64,000 nucleotides of DNA, taken from assembly GCA_963573305.1 (NCBI GenBank), contig OY754334.1:25537614-25601613 (forward strand). Direction: 5' to 3'. The position numbers and the translations under genes are program-made. Shown here piece by piece: positions 11,966-23,858 of the stretch. The DNA comes from Pyrrhosoma nymphula. Taxonomy: Eukaryota > Arthropoda > Insecta > Odonata > Coenagrionidae. The number at the start of each line of letters is the position of its first letter. Within the stretch, counting starts at the first letter, position 1. Below the pieces are notes generated by a model, which searched no databases, was not told where the DNA came from, and saw nothing but the letters and a program-made list of their open reading frames with translations.

Positions 11966-13287
11966 AACGATACTTTCTACAAAACTTTTATGTCTCTTTG
12001 AGACCTACAATTTTTGATTTTTTTCTATCCCGTATAGTGCTCTCGTTACATGGTGCGAAATTTGAATCGGCGATATCTCTTGAACTAATAGTCGGGCATC
12101 CAATCTGTCGATGCCGATTTATAGATCTCACCGAGACCTACAACCTTGTGCCTGCCATTACTCTCTATCTAATATAGTTCGCAGGCAACATGGTGCCAAA
12201 ATCAACTCTTTTCTCGCGTTGTAACTTTAAAACGGTCGGTCGTATACCGCATCTGATGAAAAATTCATATAAGGGTTTTCAATTATCTAAAAGATGCAAC
12301 ACACCGTTTCGTTATAGTGCTAAAGTTACATGGTGCCTATTTTGAGCCGGCGATAGCTAACAAACTAAGAATCGGACATTCAATCTGTTGAAGGCGTTTT
12401 GTAGATCTTAACTAGATCTACAACCTCGTGCCAGCCCTATCTCTCTATCTATTATAGTTCGCAGGCAACATGGTGCCAAAATCAACTCGGTTCCCGCTCT
12501 GTAACTTTTGAACGGTCGGTCGAAGATCGCATCTGAAGATAAATTCTTACTAAGGAATTTAATTATCTTAAAGATGCAACTTACCCTGTCGCCCTGCGCT
12601 TCGTAGTTTACTCACCAGAGGTCCGAAGACCCGGTTTATTTTTTTAAATAGCTCCTGTACTATGAGTCAGATCTCAAATCTGTTTACTGAGTGTTGTAGA
12701 TCTTGTTGAGGCCTACAATTTTACGCTTATCCTTACCCTCTATGCTTAATAGTGGCCGTGCAACATGGTGCCAAAATAAACCTTTTTTCATTAAACACAG
12801 TATGGTCTCGTGTACTGGTATAAAGACAACTTTATGAGTGGAAGTAATGGAATTCGATTCCCTTAAGTGGAAATTCTTATATTTCCGTGCAGGGGGCGAA
12901 GCCCCCAGAACGTTGGCGAGCTTTGCGAGCCAATGTTCTTTTTTTCTTTAGAAAAAAAGAGGCGAGCGAAGCGAGCCGTCGTATAGGCTTCCAACTAGCT
13001 GCCATGGTAAATTCTCTACCACTTATAGTGCACTGAAACATGGCGCAAAATTAAATTTATTTGTTTTTCCTCTGTAACTTTTGAACTTAAAGTCGGAGCT
13101 TAAATCTGTTTACATTTTCTTGTAGGTCTCAGTAATACCTATAACCTTATGCCATACCCTATATCTATTATAGTGGCTTAGAATCATGGTGCCAAAAAAA
13201 ATTTTTTTTTAGCCCACAGACCACAGGGGGCGAAGCCCCCCCATTAAGGGGTTCTAGGGGGCGGAGCCCCCTAGCGAGCGCAGCGAG
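11966..13287 (+). repeat. array unit U2, head-deleted
   Basis: Length 1322 bp. The whole TATATACAGCC/TCACTCAC head and about 430 bp are missing. The unit begins within the segment that reads ATACTTTCTACAAAAC in other units and then follows the normal monomer order to the 3' palindromes. It is the only unit without a head, so the deletion breakpoint is precise at the preceding unit's terminal palindrome. Confidence 0.9.
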
Positions 13288-15036
13288 TCTATATTATATA
13301 CAGCCCTTTGCGTCACTCACTGACTGACTCACTGATGTATACAAATGTTTGGACGAATCTGGAAGAGCTACGGACTTGAATTTTTTTGTGAATTTTCTTT
13401 GGCGAAATTTATCGTAGGAAAAAATGGGAAACCGTCGAATTTCGAACCGGAAGTGACCCAAAAAAATTCAAAATGGCGTTTTTTTGGACTTTTCGAAATG
13501 TAGACTTTTGGGATATACTTAATATCTTTCGAACTATGGGTCGGATCTGAAATCTGATTGAATTTTAGTAATAGGGAATTGAATGATCTAAACGCTCAAA
13601 AAATCTGAAGGGTCTACGTTTAATACTTTTACCACCAGAGGTCCTCGAATACAAAATTTCGTTAAATATTTCTATTTTTTTCGTTAATTATTTTTTAATT
13701 CCCAAACTAAGGTTCCGATAGAAAAATACTTCCTACAAAACTTTTATGTCTCCGTGAGACCTACAATTTGAGTTTTTTTTCTATCTCGTATAGTGCTCTC
13801 GTAACATGGTGCAAAATTTGAATAGGCGATAGCTTATGAACTAAGAGTCGGACATATAATCCGTCGATGCCTTTTAATAGATATCAACGAGACCTAAAAC
13901 CTTATGCCTGCTTTTCCTCTCTATCTATTATAGTTCGCAGGCAACATGGTGCCATATGCCACTCGGTTCCGATGCTGTAACTTTTAAACGGTCGGTCGTA
14001 TATCGCATCTGATGAAAAATTCATGTAAGGGTTTTCAATTATCTAAAAGATGCAACTGACCGGTTACTTATAGTGCTAACGTTACATGGTGCCTATTTTG
14101 AATCGGCGATAGCTAACAAACTAATAATCGGACATCCTATTTGTCGACGGCGTTTTATAGATCTCAACGAGATCTACAACCTCGTGCCTGCCCTATTTCT
14201 CTATCTATTATAGTTCGCAGGCAACATGGTGCCAAAATCAACTCGGTTCCCGCGCTGTAACTTTTGAACGGTCGGTCGAAGATCGCATCTGAAGTAAAAT
14301 TCCTACTAAGGAATTTAATTATCTTAAAGATGCAATTTACCCTGTCGCCCTGCGCTTCGTAGTTTACACACCAGAGGTCCGAAGACCTGGTTTATTTTTT
14401 TTAATAGCTCCTATACAATGAGTGGGATCTCAAATCTGTTTATGGAGTTTTATAGATCTCGTGGAGGACTACAACCTTACGCAGCTCTATGACATATAGT
14501 GCACGTGTAACATGGAGCAAAAGTAAATTTTTTCTCATAAACACAGTTTCCTCTCGTATACTGGTATATAGACAACTTTATCAGTAGAAGTAACGGAGTT
14601 CGATTCCTTTAAGTGAGAATTCTTGTATGTCCGTGTAGGGGGCGAAGCCCCCAGAACGTTGGCGAGCTTTGCGAGCCAATGTTCTTTTTTTCTTCAGAAA
14701 AAAAGAGGCGAGCGAAGCGAGCCGTCGTATAGGCTTCCAACAAGCTGCCATGGTAACTTCTCTACCACTTATAGTGCACTGAAACATGGCGCAAAATTAA
14801 CTTTTTTTTGTTTTTCTTCTGTAACTTTTGAACTAAAAGTCGGAGCTTAAATCTGTTTACAGTTTCTTGTAGATTTTAGCGATTCCTGCAACTTAATATC
14901 ATTATTCTCTATCAATTATAGTGGCTTATAAACATGGTGCCAAAAGAAAAGTTTTTTTTTTGCCCACAGTCCACAGGGGGCGAAGCCCCCCATTAAGGGG
15001 TTCTAGGGGGCGGAGCCCCCTAGCGAGCGCAGCGAG
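13288..15036 (+). repeat. array unit A (first copy)
   Basis: 1749 bp, same length and by-eye identical to the unit at 23,859-25,607 (offset 10,571 bp). The head has the diagnostic TCACTGACTGACTCACTGATG variant of the short ACTC/ACTG repeat. The GC module has a TTCTTCAGAAAAAAAGA variant of the A/T hairpin, where most units have TTCTTTAGAAAAAAAGA. Confidence 0.93.
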
Positions 15037-17043
15037 TCTTATCTATATACAGCCCTTTGCGTCACTCACTGACTCACTCACTCACGTATACAAATGTTTG
15101 GCCGAAACTGGAAGAGCCACGGACTTGAAAATTTTTGTGAATTGTCTTTGGCGAAATTTATCGTAGGAAAAAATGGAAAACCGTTGAATTTCGAACCGGA
15201 AGTGACCCAAAAAAATTCAAAATGGCGTTTTTTTGGACCTTTCGAAATGTAGACTTTTGGGATATCCTTAATATCTTTCGAACCATGTGTCGGATCTGAA
15301 ATCTGATTGAATTTTAGTAATAGGGAATTGAATAATCTAAACGCCCAAAAAATCTCAAGGGTCTACGTTTAATATTTATACCACCAGAGGGCCTCGAATA
15401 CAAAATTTCCTTAAAAATTTCTATTTTTTTCGTTAATTATTTTTTAACTCCGAAACTAAGGTTCCGATAGAAAAATACTTCCTACAAAACTTTTATGTCA
15501 CTTTGAGACCTACAATTTTTGATTTTTTTCTATCCCGTATAGTGCTCTCGTTACATGGTGAGAAATTTGAATCGGCGATAGCTCTTGAACTAAGAGTCGG
15601 ACATCCAATCTGTCGATGCAGTTTTATAGATCTCTAATTGACCTACAACCTTATGCCTACTTTTTCTCTCTATCTATTATAGTTCGCAGGCAACATGGTG
15701 CCATATGCCACTCGGTTCCGATGCTGTAACTTTTAAACGGTCGGTCGTATATCGCATCTGATGAAAAATTCATACAAGGGTTTTCAATTATCTAAAAGAT
15801 GCAACTGACCGTTTACTTATAGTGCAAACGTTACATGGTGCCTATTTTGAATCGGCGATAGCTAACAAACTAAGAATCGGACATCCTATTTGTCGACGGC
15901 GTTTTATAGATCTCAACGAGATCTACAACCTCGTGCCTGCCCTATTTCTCTATCTATTATAGTTCGCAGGCAACATGGTGCCAAAATCAACTCGGTTCCC
16001 GCGCTGTAACTTTTGAACGGTCGGTCGAAGATCGCATCTGAAGTAAAATTCCTACTAAGGAATTTAATTATCTTAAAGATGCAATTTACCCTGTCGCCCT
16101 GCGCTTCGTAGTTTACTCACCAGAGGTCCGAAGACCTGGTTTATTTTTTTTAATAGCTCCTATACAATGAGTGGGATCTCAAATCTGTTTATGGAGTTTT
16201 ATAGATGTCGTGGAGGACTACAACCTTACGCAGCTTTTAACCCTCTATGTCATATAGTGCACGTGTAACATGGTGCAAAAGTAAATTTTTTTCTCATAAA
16301 CACAGTTTCCTCTCGTATACTGGTATATAGACAACTTTATCAGTAGAAGTAATGGAGTTCGATTCCTTTAAGTGAAAATTCTTGTATGTCCGTGTAGGGG
16401 GCGAAGCCCCCAGAACGTTGGCGAGCTTTGCGAGCCAATGTTCTTTTTTTCTTTAGAAAAAAAGAGGCGAGCGAAGCGAGCCGTCGTATACGCTTCCAAC
16501 AAGTTGCCATGGTAACTTCTCTACCACTTATAGTGCACTGCAACATGGCGCCAAATTAACTTATTTTTGTTTTTCCTTTGTAATTTCTAAACTAAAAGTC
16601 GGAGCTCAAATCTGTTTACAGTTTCTTGTAGATCTAAGTGATACCTATAAACTTATACCCTATATCAATTATAGTGTCTTAGCAACATGGTGCCTCACTA
16701 AAATTTTTTTAAGAGGCGAGCGAAGCGAGCCGTCGTATAGGCTTCCTACAAGCTGCCATGATAACTTCTCTACCAATTATAGTGCACTGAAACATGGCGC
16801 AAAATTAACTTTTTTTTTGTTTTTCCTCTGTAACTTCTGAAGTAAAAGTCGGAGCTCAAATCTGTTTACAGTTTCTTGTAGATCGCAGTGATACCTATAA
16901 CCTTATACCATACCCTATATCAATTATAGTGTCTTAGTAACATGGTGCCAAACTAAAAATTTTTTAAAGTCCTCACCCTTCGGGGGCGAAGCCCCCCCAT
17001 TAAGGGGTTCTAGGGGGCGGAGCCCCCTAGCGAGCGCAGCGAG
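15037..17043 (+). repeat. array unit B (first copy), with internal 258-bp duplication
   Basis: 2007 bp, same as units at 27,353 and 36,372. It is longer than the standard because the segment starting AAGAGGCGAGCGAAGCGAGC occurs twice near its 3' end (about 16,464 and 16,710). That adds a second TATAGTG/ACATGGCGC monomer and a second GCGAGCGAAGCGAGC palindrome. The two internal copies differ at several bases, so the duplication is older than the copying of whole B units. Confidence 0.93.
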
Positions 17044-18589
17044 TCTTATCTATATACAGCCCTTTGCGTCACTCACTGACTCACTCACGTATACAAATGT
17101 TTGGACCAAACTGGAAGAGCCACGGACTTGAAAATTTTTGTGAATTATCTTTGGCAAAATTCATCGTAGGAAAAAATGGAAAAACGTCGAATTTTGAACC
17201 GGAAGTGACCCAAAAAAATTCAAAATGGCCGACTCGTAAATTAATTTTTATCTCCCAAACTAAGACTCCGATAGAAAAACACTCCCTACAAAACTTTTAT
17301 GTTTCTGTAAAACCTACAATTAATTATTTTTTGTTTTCTTCTATCTCGTATAGTGCTCTCGTTACATGGTGCCAATTTTGAATCGAAGATATCTTACAGA
17401 CTAAGAGTCCGACCTCCAATCTGTCGACGGCGTTTCATAGATCTCACCGAGACCTACAACATTACGGCAATATTTACCTTCTATCTTTTATAGTTCGCAG
17501 GCAACATGGTGCCAAAATCAACTCTTTTCTCGCGCTGTAACTTTAAAACGGTCGGTCGTATATCGCATCTGATGAAAAATTCATATAAGGGTTTTCAATT
17601 ATCTAAAAGATGCAAAACACCGTTTTCTTATAGTGCTAACGTTACATGGTGCCTATTTTGAATCGACGATAGCTTACAAACTAAGAATTGGACATTCAAT
17701 CTGTTGAAAGCGTTTTATAGATCTCAACGAGATCTACAACCTCGTGCCTGCCCTATTTCTCTATCTATTATAGTTCGCAGGCAACATGTTGCCAAAATCA
17801 ACTCGGTTCCCGCTCTGTAACTTTTGAACGGTCGGTCGAAGATCGCATCTGAAGATAAATTCTTACTAAGGAATTTAATTATCTTAAAGATGCAACTTAC
17901 CCTGTCGCCCTGCGCTTCGTAGTTTACTCACCAGAGGTCCGAAGACCCGGTTTATTTTTTTAAATAGCTCCTATACAATGAGTCGGATCTCAAATCTGTT
18001 TACGGGGTTTTATAGATCTCGTGGAGGACTACATACTTACGCATATGACTTATAGTGCACGTGTAACATGGTGCAAAAGTAAACTTTTTCTCATAAACAC
18101 AGTTTGCTCTCGTGTACTGGTATAAAGACAACTTTATCAGTAGAAGTAATGGAGTTCGATTCCTTTAAGTGAAAATTCTTGTATGTCCGTGTAGGGGGCG
18201 AAGCCCCCAGAACGTTGGCGAGCTTCGCGAGCCAATGTTCTTTTTTTCTTTAGAAAAAAAGAGGCGAGCGAAGCGAGCCGTCGTATAGGCTTCCAACAAG
18301 CTGCCATGGTAACTTCTCTACCACTTATAGTACACTGCAACATGGCGCAAAATTAACTTATTTTTGTTTTTCCTCTGTAACTTTTGAACTAAAAGTCGGA
18401 GCTAAAATCTGTTTACATTTTCTTTTAGGTCTCAGTAATACCTATAACCTTATGTCATTACCTATGTCTATTATAGTGGCTTAGAAACATGGTGCCAAAA
18501 AAATTTTTTTTTAGCCCACAGACCACAGGGGGCGAAGCCCCCCCATTAAGGGGTTCTAGGGGGCGGAGCCCCCTAGCGAGCGCAGCGAG
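17044..18589 (+). repeat. array unit C (first copy), 203-bp head deletion
   Basis: 1546 bp, same as 29,360-30,905. After CAAAATGGCCGACTCG it jumps directly to the CTCCCAAACTAAGACTCCGA segment, omitting about 203 bp that other units contain (the GGACCTTTCG / ACCACCAGAGGTCC part). Its 5' half shares this deletion only with unit F. A 105-codon open frame at 17,064-17,381 exists only because of the deletion. Confidence 0.92.
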
Positions 18590-19090
18590 TCTATATTATA
18601 TACAGCCCTTTGCGTCACTCACTGACTCACTCACTCACGTATACAAATGTTTGGACGAATCTGGAAGAGATACGGACTTGAAAATTTTTGTGAATTTTCT
18701 TTGGCGAAATTTATCGTAGGAAAAAATGGGAAACCGTTGAATTTCGAACCGGAAGTGACCCAAAAAAATTCAAAATGGCGTTTTTTTGGACCTTTCGAAA
18801 TGTAGACTTTTGGGATATCCTTAATATCTTTCGAACTATGTGTCGGATCTGAAATCTAATTGAATTTTAGCAATAGGGAATTGAATAATCTAAACGCCCA
18901 AAAAATCTCAAGGGTCTACGTTTAGTATTTTTACCACCAGAGGTCCTCGAATACAAAATTTCGTTAAAAATTTCTATTTTTTTCGTTAATTATTTTTTAA
19001 TTCCCAAACTAAGGTTCCGATAGAAAAATACTTCCTACAAAACTTTTATGTCTCCGTGAGACCTACAATTTGAGTTTTTTTTCTATCTCG

Positions 19091-19650
19091 TATAGTGCTC
19101 TCGTAACATGGTGCAAAATTTGAATAGGCGATAGCTTATGAACTAAGAGTCGGACATCCAATCCGTCGATGCCTTTTAATAGATATCAACGAGACCTAAA
19201 ACCTTATGCCTGCTTTTCCTCTCTATCTTTTATAGTTCGCAGGCAACATGGTGCCAAAATCAACTCTTTTCTCGCGCTGTAACTTTAAAACGGTCGGTCG
19301 TATATCGCATCTGATGAAAAATTCATATAAGGGTTTTCAATTATCTAAAAGATGCAACACACCGTTTCGTTATAGTGCTAAAGTTACATGGTGCCTATTT
19401 TGAATCGGCTATAGCTTACAAACTAAGAATCGGACATTAAATCTGTTGAAAGAGTTTTATATATCTCAACGAGATCTACAACCTCGTGCCTGCCCTATTT
19501 CTCTATCTATTATAGTTCGCAGGCAACATGGTGCCAAAATCAACTCGGTTCCCGCGCTGTAACCTTTAACCGGTTGGTCGGAGATCGAATCTGAAGGATA
19601 ATTCTTATCAAGGTTTTCAATTATATAAATGATACAACTTACCGTGTCCC
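19091..19650 (+). repeat. run of four about 140-bp sub-repeat monomers (example in unit D)
   Basis: Monomer starts at 19,091, 19,231, 19,371 and 19,511 are exactly 140 bp apart. Shared cores in order: TATAGT, about 8 bp later ACATGGTGCC, then TAACTTT-type and GTCGGA or GTCGGT, AATCTG or CATCTG, then in most TAGATCTC and CTATCTAT before the next start. Adjacent monomers are far more different from each other than the same monomer is between units. The same monomer recurs about twelve times per unit, including within the head segment and around the GC palindromes. Confidence 0.9.
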
Positions 19651-19948
19651 CCTGCGCTTAGTAGTTTACTCACCAGAGGTCTGAAGACCTGGTTTATTTT
19701 TTTTAATAGCTCCTATACCATGAGTCAAATCTGAAATCTGTTTACTGAGTGTTGTAGATCTCGTGAAGGCCTACCATTTTACGTTTATCCTTACCCTCTA
19801 TGACTTATAGTGGACGTGTAACATGGTGACAAAGTAAACTTTTTCTCATAAAACACAGTAAGGTCTCGTGTACTGGTATAAAGGCAACTTTATGAGGGGA
19901 AGTAATGGAGTTCGATTCCTTTAAGTGAGAATTTTTGTATGTCCGTGT

Positions 19949-20034
19949 AGGGGGCGAAGCCCCCAGAACGTTGGCGAGCTTCGCGAGCCAATGTTCTTTT
20001 TTTCTTTAGAAAAAAAGAGGCGAGCGAAGCGAGC
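19949..20034. repeat. GC/AT palindrome cluster (representative copy, unit D)
   Basis: Four consecutive hairpins: GGGGGCGAAGCCCCC, then TTGGCGAGCTTCGCGAGCCAA (an imperfect palindrome of GGCGAGC/GCGAGCC arms), then an A/T hairpin of TCTTTTTTTC and GAAAAAAAGA, then GCGAGCGAAGCGAGC. A copy of this cluster occurs in every unit in the same position, and a second palindrome pair ends each unit. GC-rich hairpins with GAAG or GGAG loops recur nowhere else in the window. The open frames seen across the cluster come from its palindromic composition. Confidence 0.9.
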
Positions 20035-20279
20035 CGTCGTATAGGCTTCCAACAAGCTGCCATGGTAACTTCTCTACCACTTTAGTGCACTGAAACATGG
20101 CGCAAAATTAACTTTTTTTTGTTTTTCCTCTGTAACTTTTGAACTAAAAGTCCGAGCTTAAATTTGTTTACATTTTCTTGTAGGTCTCAGTAATACCTAT
20201 AACCATATGCCATACCCTCTATCTATTATAGTGGCTTAGAAACATGGTGCCAAACTAAAATTTTTCCATTATCCCTAGA

Positions 20280-20344
20280 CGTTGGGGGCGAAGCCCCCTA
20301 AACAGGGGTTCTAGGGGGCGGAGCCCCCTAGCGAGCGCAGCGAG
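20280..20344. repeat. unit-terminal palindrome pair (representative copy, unit D)
   Basis: GGGGGCGAAGCCCCC, a short CCTAAACAGGGG or CCATTAAGGGG linker, then TCTAGGGGGCGGAGCCCCCTA and the imperfect repeat GCGAGCGCAGCGAG, which ends the unit. It is present in all 16 units, truncated only in the last one. A hairpin just inside the 3' end is a structural property of rolling-circle elements such as Helitrons, but the CTAG after this hairpin is not the unit end, so the comparison is only suggestive. Confidence 0.88.
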
Positions 20345-22103
20345 TCCATATTATATACAGCCCTTTGCGTCACTCACTCACTCACTCACTCACTCACGTA
20401 TACAAATGTTTGGACGAATCTGGAAGAGCTACGGACTTGAAATTTTTTGTGAATTTTCTTTGGCGAAATTTATCGTAGGAAAAAATGGAAAAACGTGGAA
20501 TTTCAAACCGGAAGTGACCCAAAAAAATTCAAAATGGCCGATTTTTCGACTTTCCGAAATTTAGACTTTTGGGATATTCTTAATATCTCTCGAACTATGG
20601 GTCTGATCTAAAATCTGATTGAATTTTAGTAATAGGGAATTGAATGATCTAAACGCTCAAAAAATCTGAAGGGTCTACGTTTAATACTTTTACCACCAGA
20701 GGTCCTCGAATACAAAATTTCGTTAAAAATTTCTATTTTTTTCGTTAATTATTTTTTAATTCCCAAACTAAGGTTCCGATAGGAAAATACTTCCTACAAA
20801 ACTTTTATGTCTCTTTGAGACCTACAATTTTTGATTTTTTTCTATCCCGTATAGTGCTCTCGTTACATGGTGCAAAATTTGAATAGGCGATAGCTTATGA
20901 ACTAAGAGTCGGACATCCAATCCGTCGATGCCTTTTAATAGATATCAACGAGACCTAAATATTTATGCCTGCTTTTCCTCTCTATCTATTATAGTTCGCA
21001 GGCAACATGGTGCCAAAAGCTACTCGGTTCCGCCGCTGTAACTTTTGAACGGTCGGTCGTATATCGCATCTGATGAAAAATTCATATAAGGGTTTTCAAT
21101 TATTTAAAAGATGCAACTAACCATTAACTTATAGTGCTAACGTTACATGGTGCCTATTTTGAATCGGCGATAGTTAACAAACTAAGAATCGGACATTCAA
21201 TCTGTTGAAAGCGTTTTATAGATCTCAACGAGATCTACAACCTCGTGCCTGCCCTATTTCTCTATCTATTATAGTTCGCAGGCAACATGGTGCCAAAATA
21301 AACTCGGTTCCCGCTCTGTAACTTTTGAACGGTCGGTCGAAGATCGCATCTGAAGATAAATTCTTACTAAGGAATTTAATTATCTTAAAGATGCAACTTA
21401 CCCTGTCGCCCTGCGCTTCGTAGTTTACTCACCAGAGGTCCGAAGACCCGGTTTATTTTTTTAAATAGCTCTTATACAATGAGTCGGATCTCAAATCTGT
21501 TTACGGGGTTTTATAGATCTCGTGGAGGACTACATACTGACGCATATTTTAACCCTCTATGACTTATAGTGCACGTGTAACATGGTGCAAAAGTAAACTT
21601 TTTCTCATAAACACAGTTTGCTCTCGTGTACTGGTATAAAGACAACCTTATCAGTAGAAGTAATGGAGTTCGATTCCTTTAAGTGAAAATTCTTGTATGT
21701 CCGTGTAGGGGGCGAAGCCCCCAGAACGTTGGCGAGCTTTGCGAGCCAATGTTCTTTTTTTCTTTAGAAAAAAAGAGGCGAGCGAAGCGAGCCGTCGTAT
21801 AGCCTTCCAACAAGCTGCCATGGTAACTTCTCTACCACTTATAGTGCACTGCAACATGGCGCAAAATTAACTTATTTTTGTTTTTCCTCTGTAACTTTTG
21901 AACTAAAAGTCGGAGCTCAAATCTGTTTACAGTTTCTTGTAGATCTCAGTGATACCTATAACCTTATGCCATACCCTTTATCAATTATAGTGGCTTAGAA
22001 ACATGGTGCCAAAAAAAAATTTTTAATCTCCCCTAACATAATGGGGGCGAAGCCCCCTAAACAGGGGTTCTAGGGGGCGGAGCCCCCTAGCGAGCGCAGC
22101 GAG
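20345..22103 (+). repeat. array unit E (single copy)
   Basis: 1759 bp, sitting between two D units. It opens with TCC instead of TCT and has the longest uninterrupted run of the ACTC head repeat (six ACTC steps without the ACTG interruption). The body resembles unit C in its 3' half (TTACGGGGTTTTATAGATC) and A/D in its 5' half, so it looks like a recombinant of unit classes. Confidence 0.9.
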
Positions 22104-23858
22104 TCTATATTATATACAGCCCTTTGCGTCACTCACTGACTCACTCACTCACGTATACAAATGTTTGGACGAATCTGGAAGAGATACGGACTTGAAAATT
22201 TTTGTGAATTTTCTTTGGCGAAATTTATCGTAGGAAAAAATGGGAAACCGTTGAATTTCGAACCGGAAGTGACCCAAAAAAATTCAAAATGGCGTTTTTT
22301 TGGACCTTTCGAAATGTAGACTTTTGGGATATCCTTAATATCTTTCGAACTATGTGTCGGATCTGAAATCTAATTGAATTTTAGCAATAGGGAATTGAAT
22401 AATCTAAACGCCCAAAAAATCTCAAGGGTCTACGTTTAGTATTTTTACCACCAGAGGTCCTCGAATACAAAATTTCGTTAAAAATTTCTATTTTTTTCGT
22501 TAATTATTTTTTAATTCCCAAACTAAGGTTCCGATAGAAAAATACTTCCTACAAAACTTTTATGTCTCCGTGAGACCTACAATTTGAGTTTTTTTTCTAT
22601 CTCGTATAGTGCTCTCGTAACATGGTGCAAAATTTGAATAGGCGATAGCTTATGAACTAAGAGTCGGACATCCAATCCGTCGATGCCTTTTAATAGATAT
22701 CAACGAGACCTAAAACCTTATGCCTGCTTTTCCTCTCTATCTTTTATAGTTCGCAGGCAACATGGTGCCAAAATCAACTCTTTTCTCGCGCTGTAACTTT
22801 AAAACGGTCGGTCGTATATCGCATCTGATGAAAAATTCATATAAGGGTTTTCAATTATCTAAAAGATGCAACACACCGTTTCGTTATAGTGCTAAAGTTA
22901 CATGGTGCCTATTTTGAATCGGCTATAGCTTACAAACTAAGAATCGGACATTAAATCTGTTGAAAGAGTTTTATATATCTCAACGAGATCTACAACCTCG
23001 TGCCTGCCCTATTTCTCTATCTATTATAGTTCGCAGGCAACATGGTGCCAAAATCAACTCGGTTCCCGCGCTGTAACCTTTAACCGGTTGGTCGGAGATC
23101 GAATCTGAAGGATAATTCTTATCAAGGTTTTCAATTATATAAATGATACAACTTACCGTGTCCCCCTGCGCTTAGTAGTTTACTCACCAGAGGTCTGAAG
23201 ACCTGGTTTATTTTTTTTAATAGCTCCTATACCATGAGTCAAATCTGAAATCTGTTTACTGAGTGTTGTAGATCTCGTGAAGGCCTACCATTTTACGTTT
23301 ATCCTTACCCTCTATGACTTATAGTGGACGTGTAACATGGTGACAAAGTAAACTTTTTCTCATAAAACACAGTAAGGTCTCGTGTACTGGTATAAAGGCA
23401 ACTTTATGAGGGGAAGTAATGGAGTTCGATTCCTTTAAGTGAGAATTTTTGTATGTCCGTGTAGGGGGCGAAGCCCCCAGAACGTTGGCGAGCTTCGCGA
23501 GCCAATGTTCTTTTTTTCTTTAGAAAAAAAGAGGCGAGCGAAGCGAGCCGTCGTATAGGCTTCCAACAAGCTGCCATGGTAACTTCTCTACCACTTTAGT
23601 GCACTGAAACATGGCGCAAAATTAACTTTTTTTTGTTTTTCCTCTGTAACTTTTGAACTAAAAGTCCGAGCTTAAATTTGTTTACATTTTCTTGTAGGTC
23701 TCAGTAATACCTATAACCATATGCCATACCCTCTATCTATTATAGTGGCTTAGAAACATGGTGCCAAACTAAAATTTTTCCATTATCCCTAGACGTTGGG
23801 GGCGAAGCCCCCTAAACAGGGGTTCTAGGGGGCGGAGCCCCCTAGCGAGCGCAGCGAG
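22104..23858 (+). repeat. array unit D (copy 2)
   Basis: 1755 bp, by-eye identical to 18,590-20,344 at an offset of 3,514 bp. It follows unit E and precedes the second A unit, so the order D-E-D is preserved around a single unrelated unit, as expected from unequal exchange between D copies. Confidence 0.94.

Larger units (their letters stand above)
18590..20344 (+). repeat. array unit D (copy 1)
   Basis: 1755 bp; same sequence by eye at 22,104, 30,906 and 32,661. Diagnostic end: CCATTATCCCTAGACGTTGGG before the last palindromes, and CCCTAAACAGGGG in place of CCCATTAAGGGG. Four monomer starts (TATAGT at 19,091, 19,231, 19,371 and 19,511) are spaced exactly 140 bp, the clearest view of the sub-repeat. 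Confidence 0.94.

Noticed and set aside
19300..19370. CTGATGA within array monomers as a possible hammerhead ribozyme core
   Set aside because: CTGATGA is followed by ..AAAATTCATATAAGGG..TTTTCAATTATC with no GAAA box or stem II in the right place. Only a 5-bp GCATC/GATGC stem encloses it.
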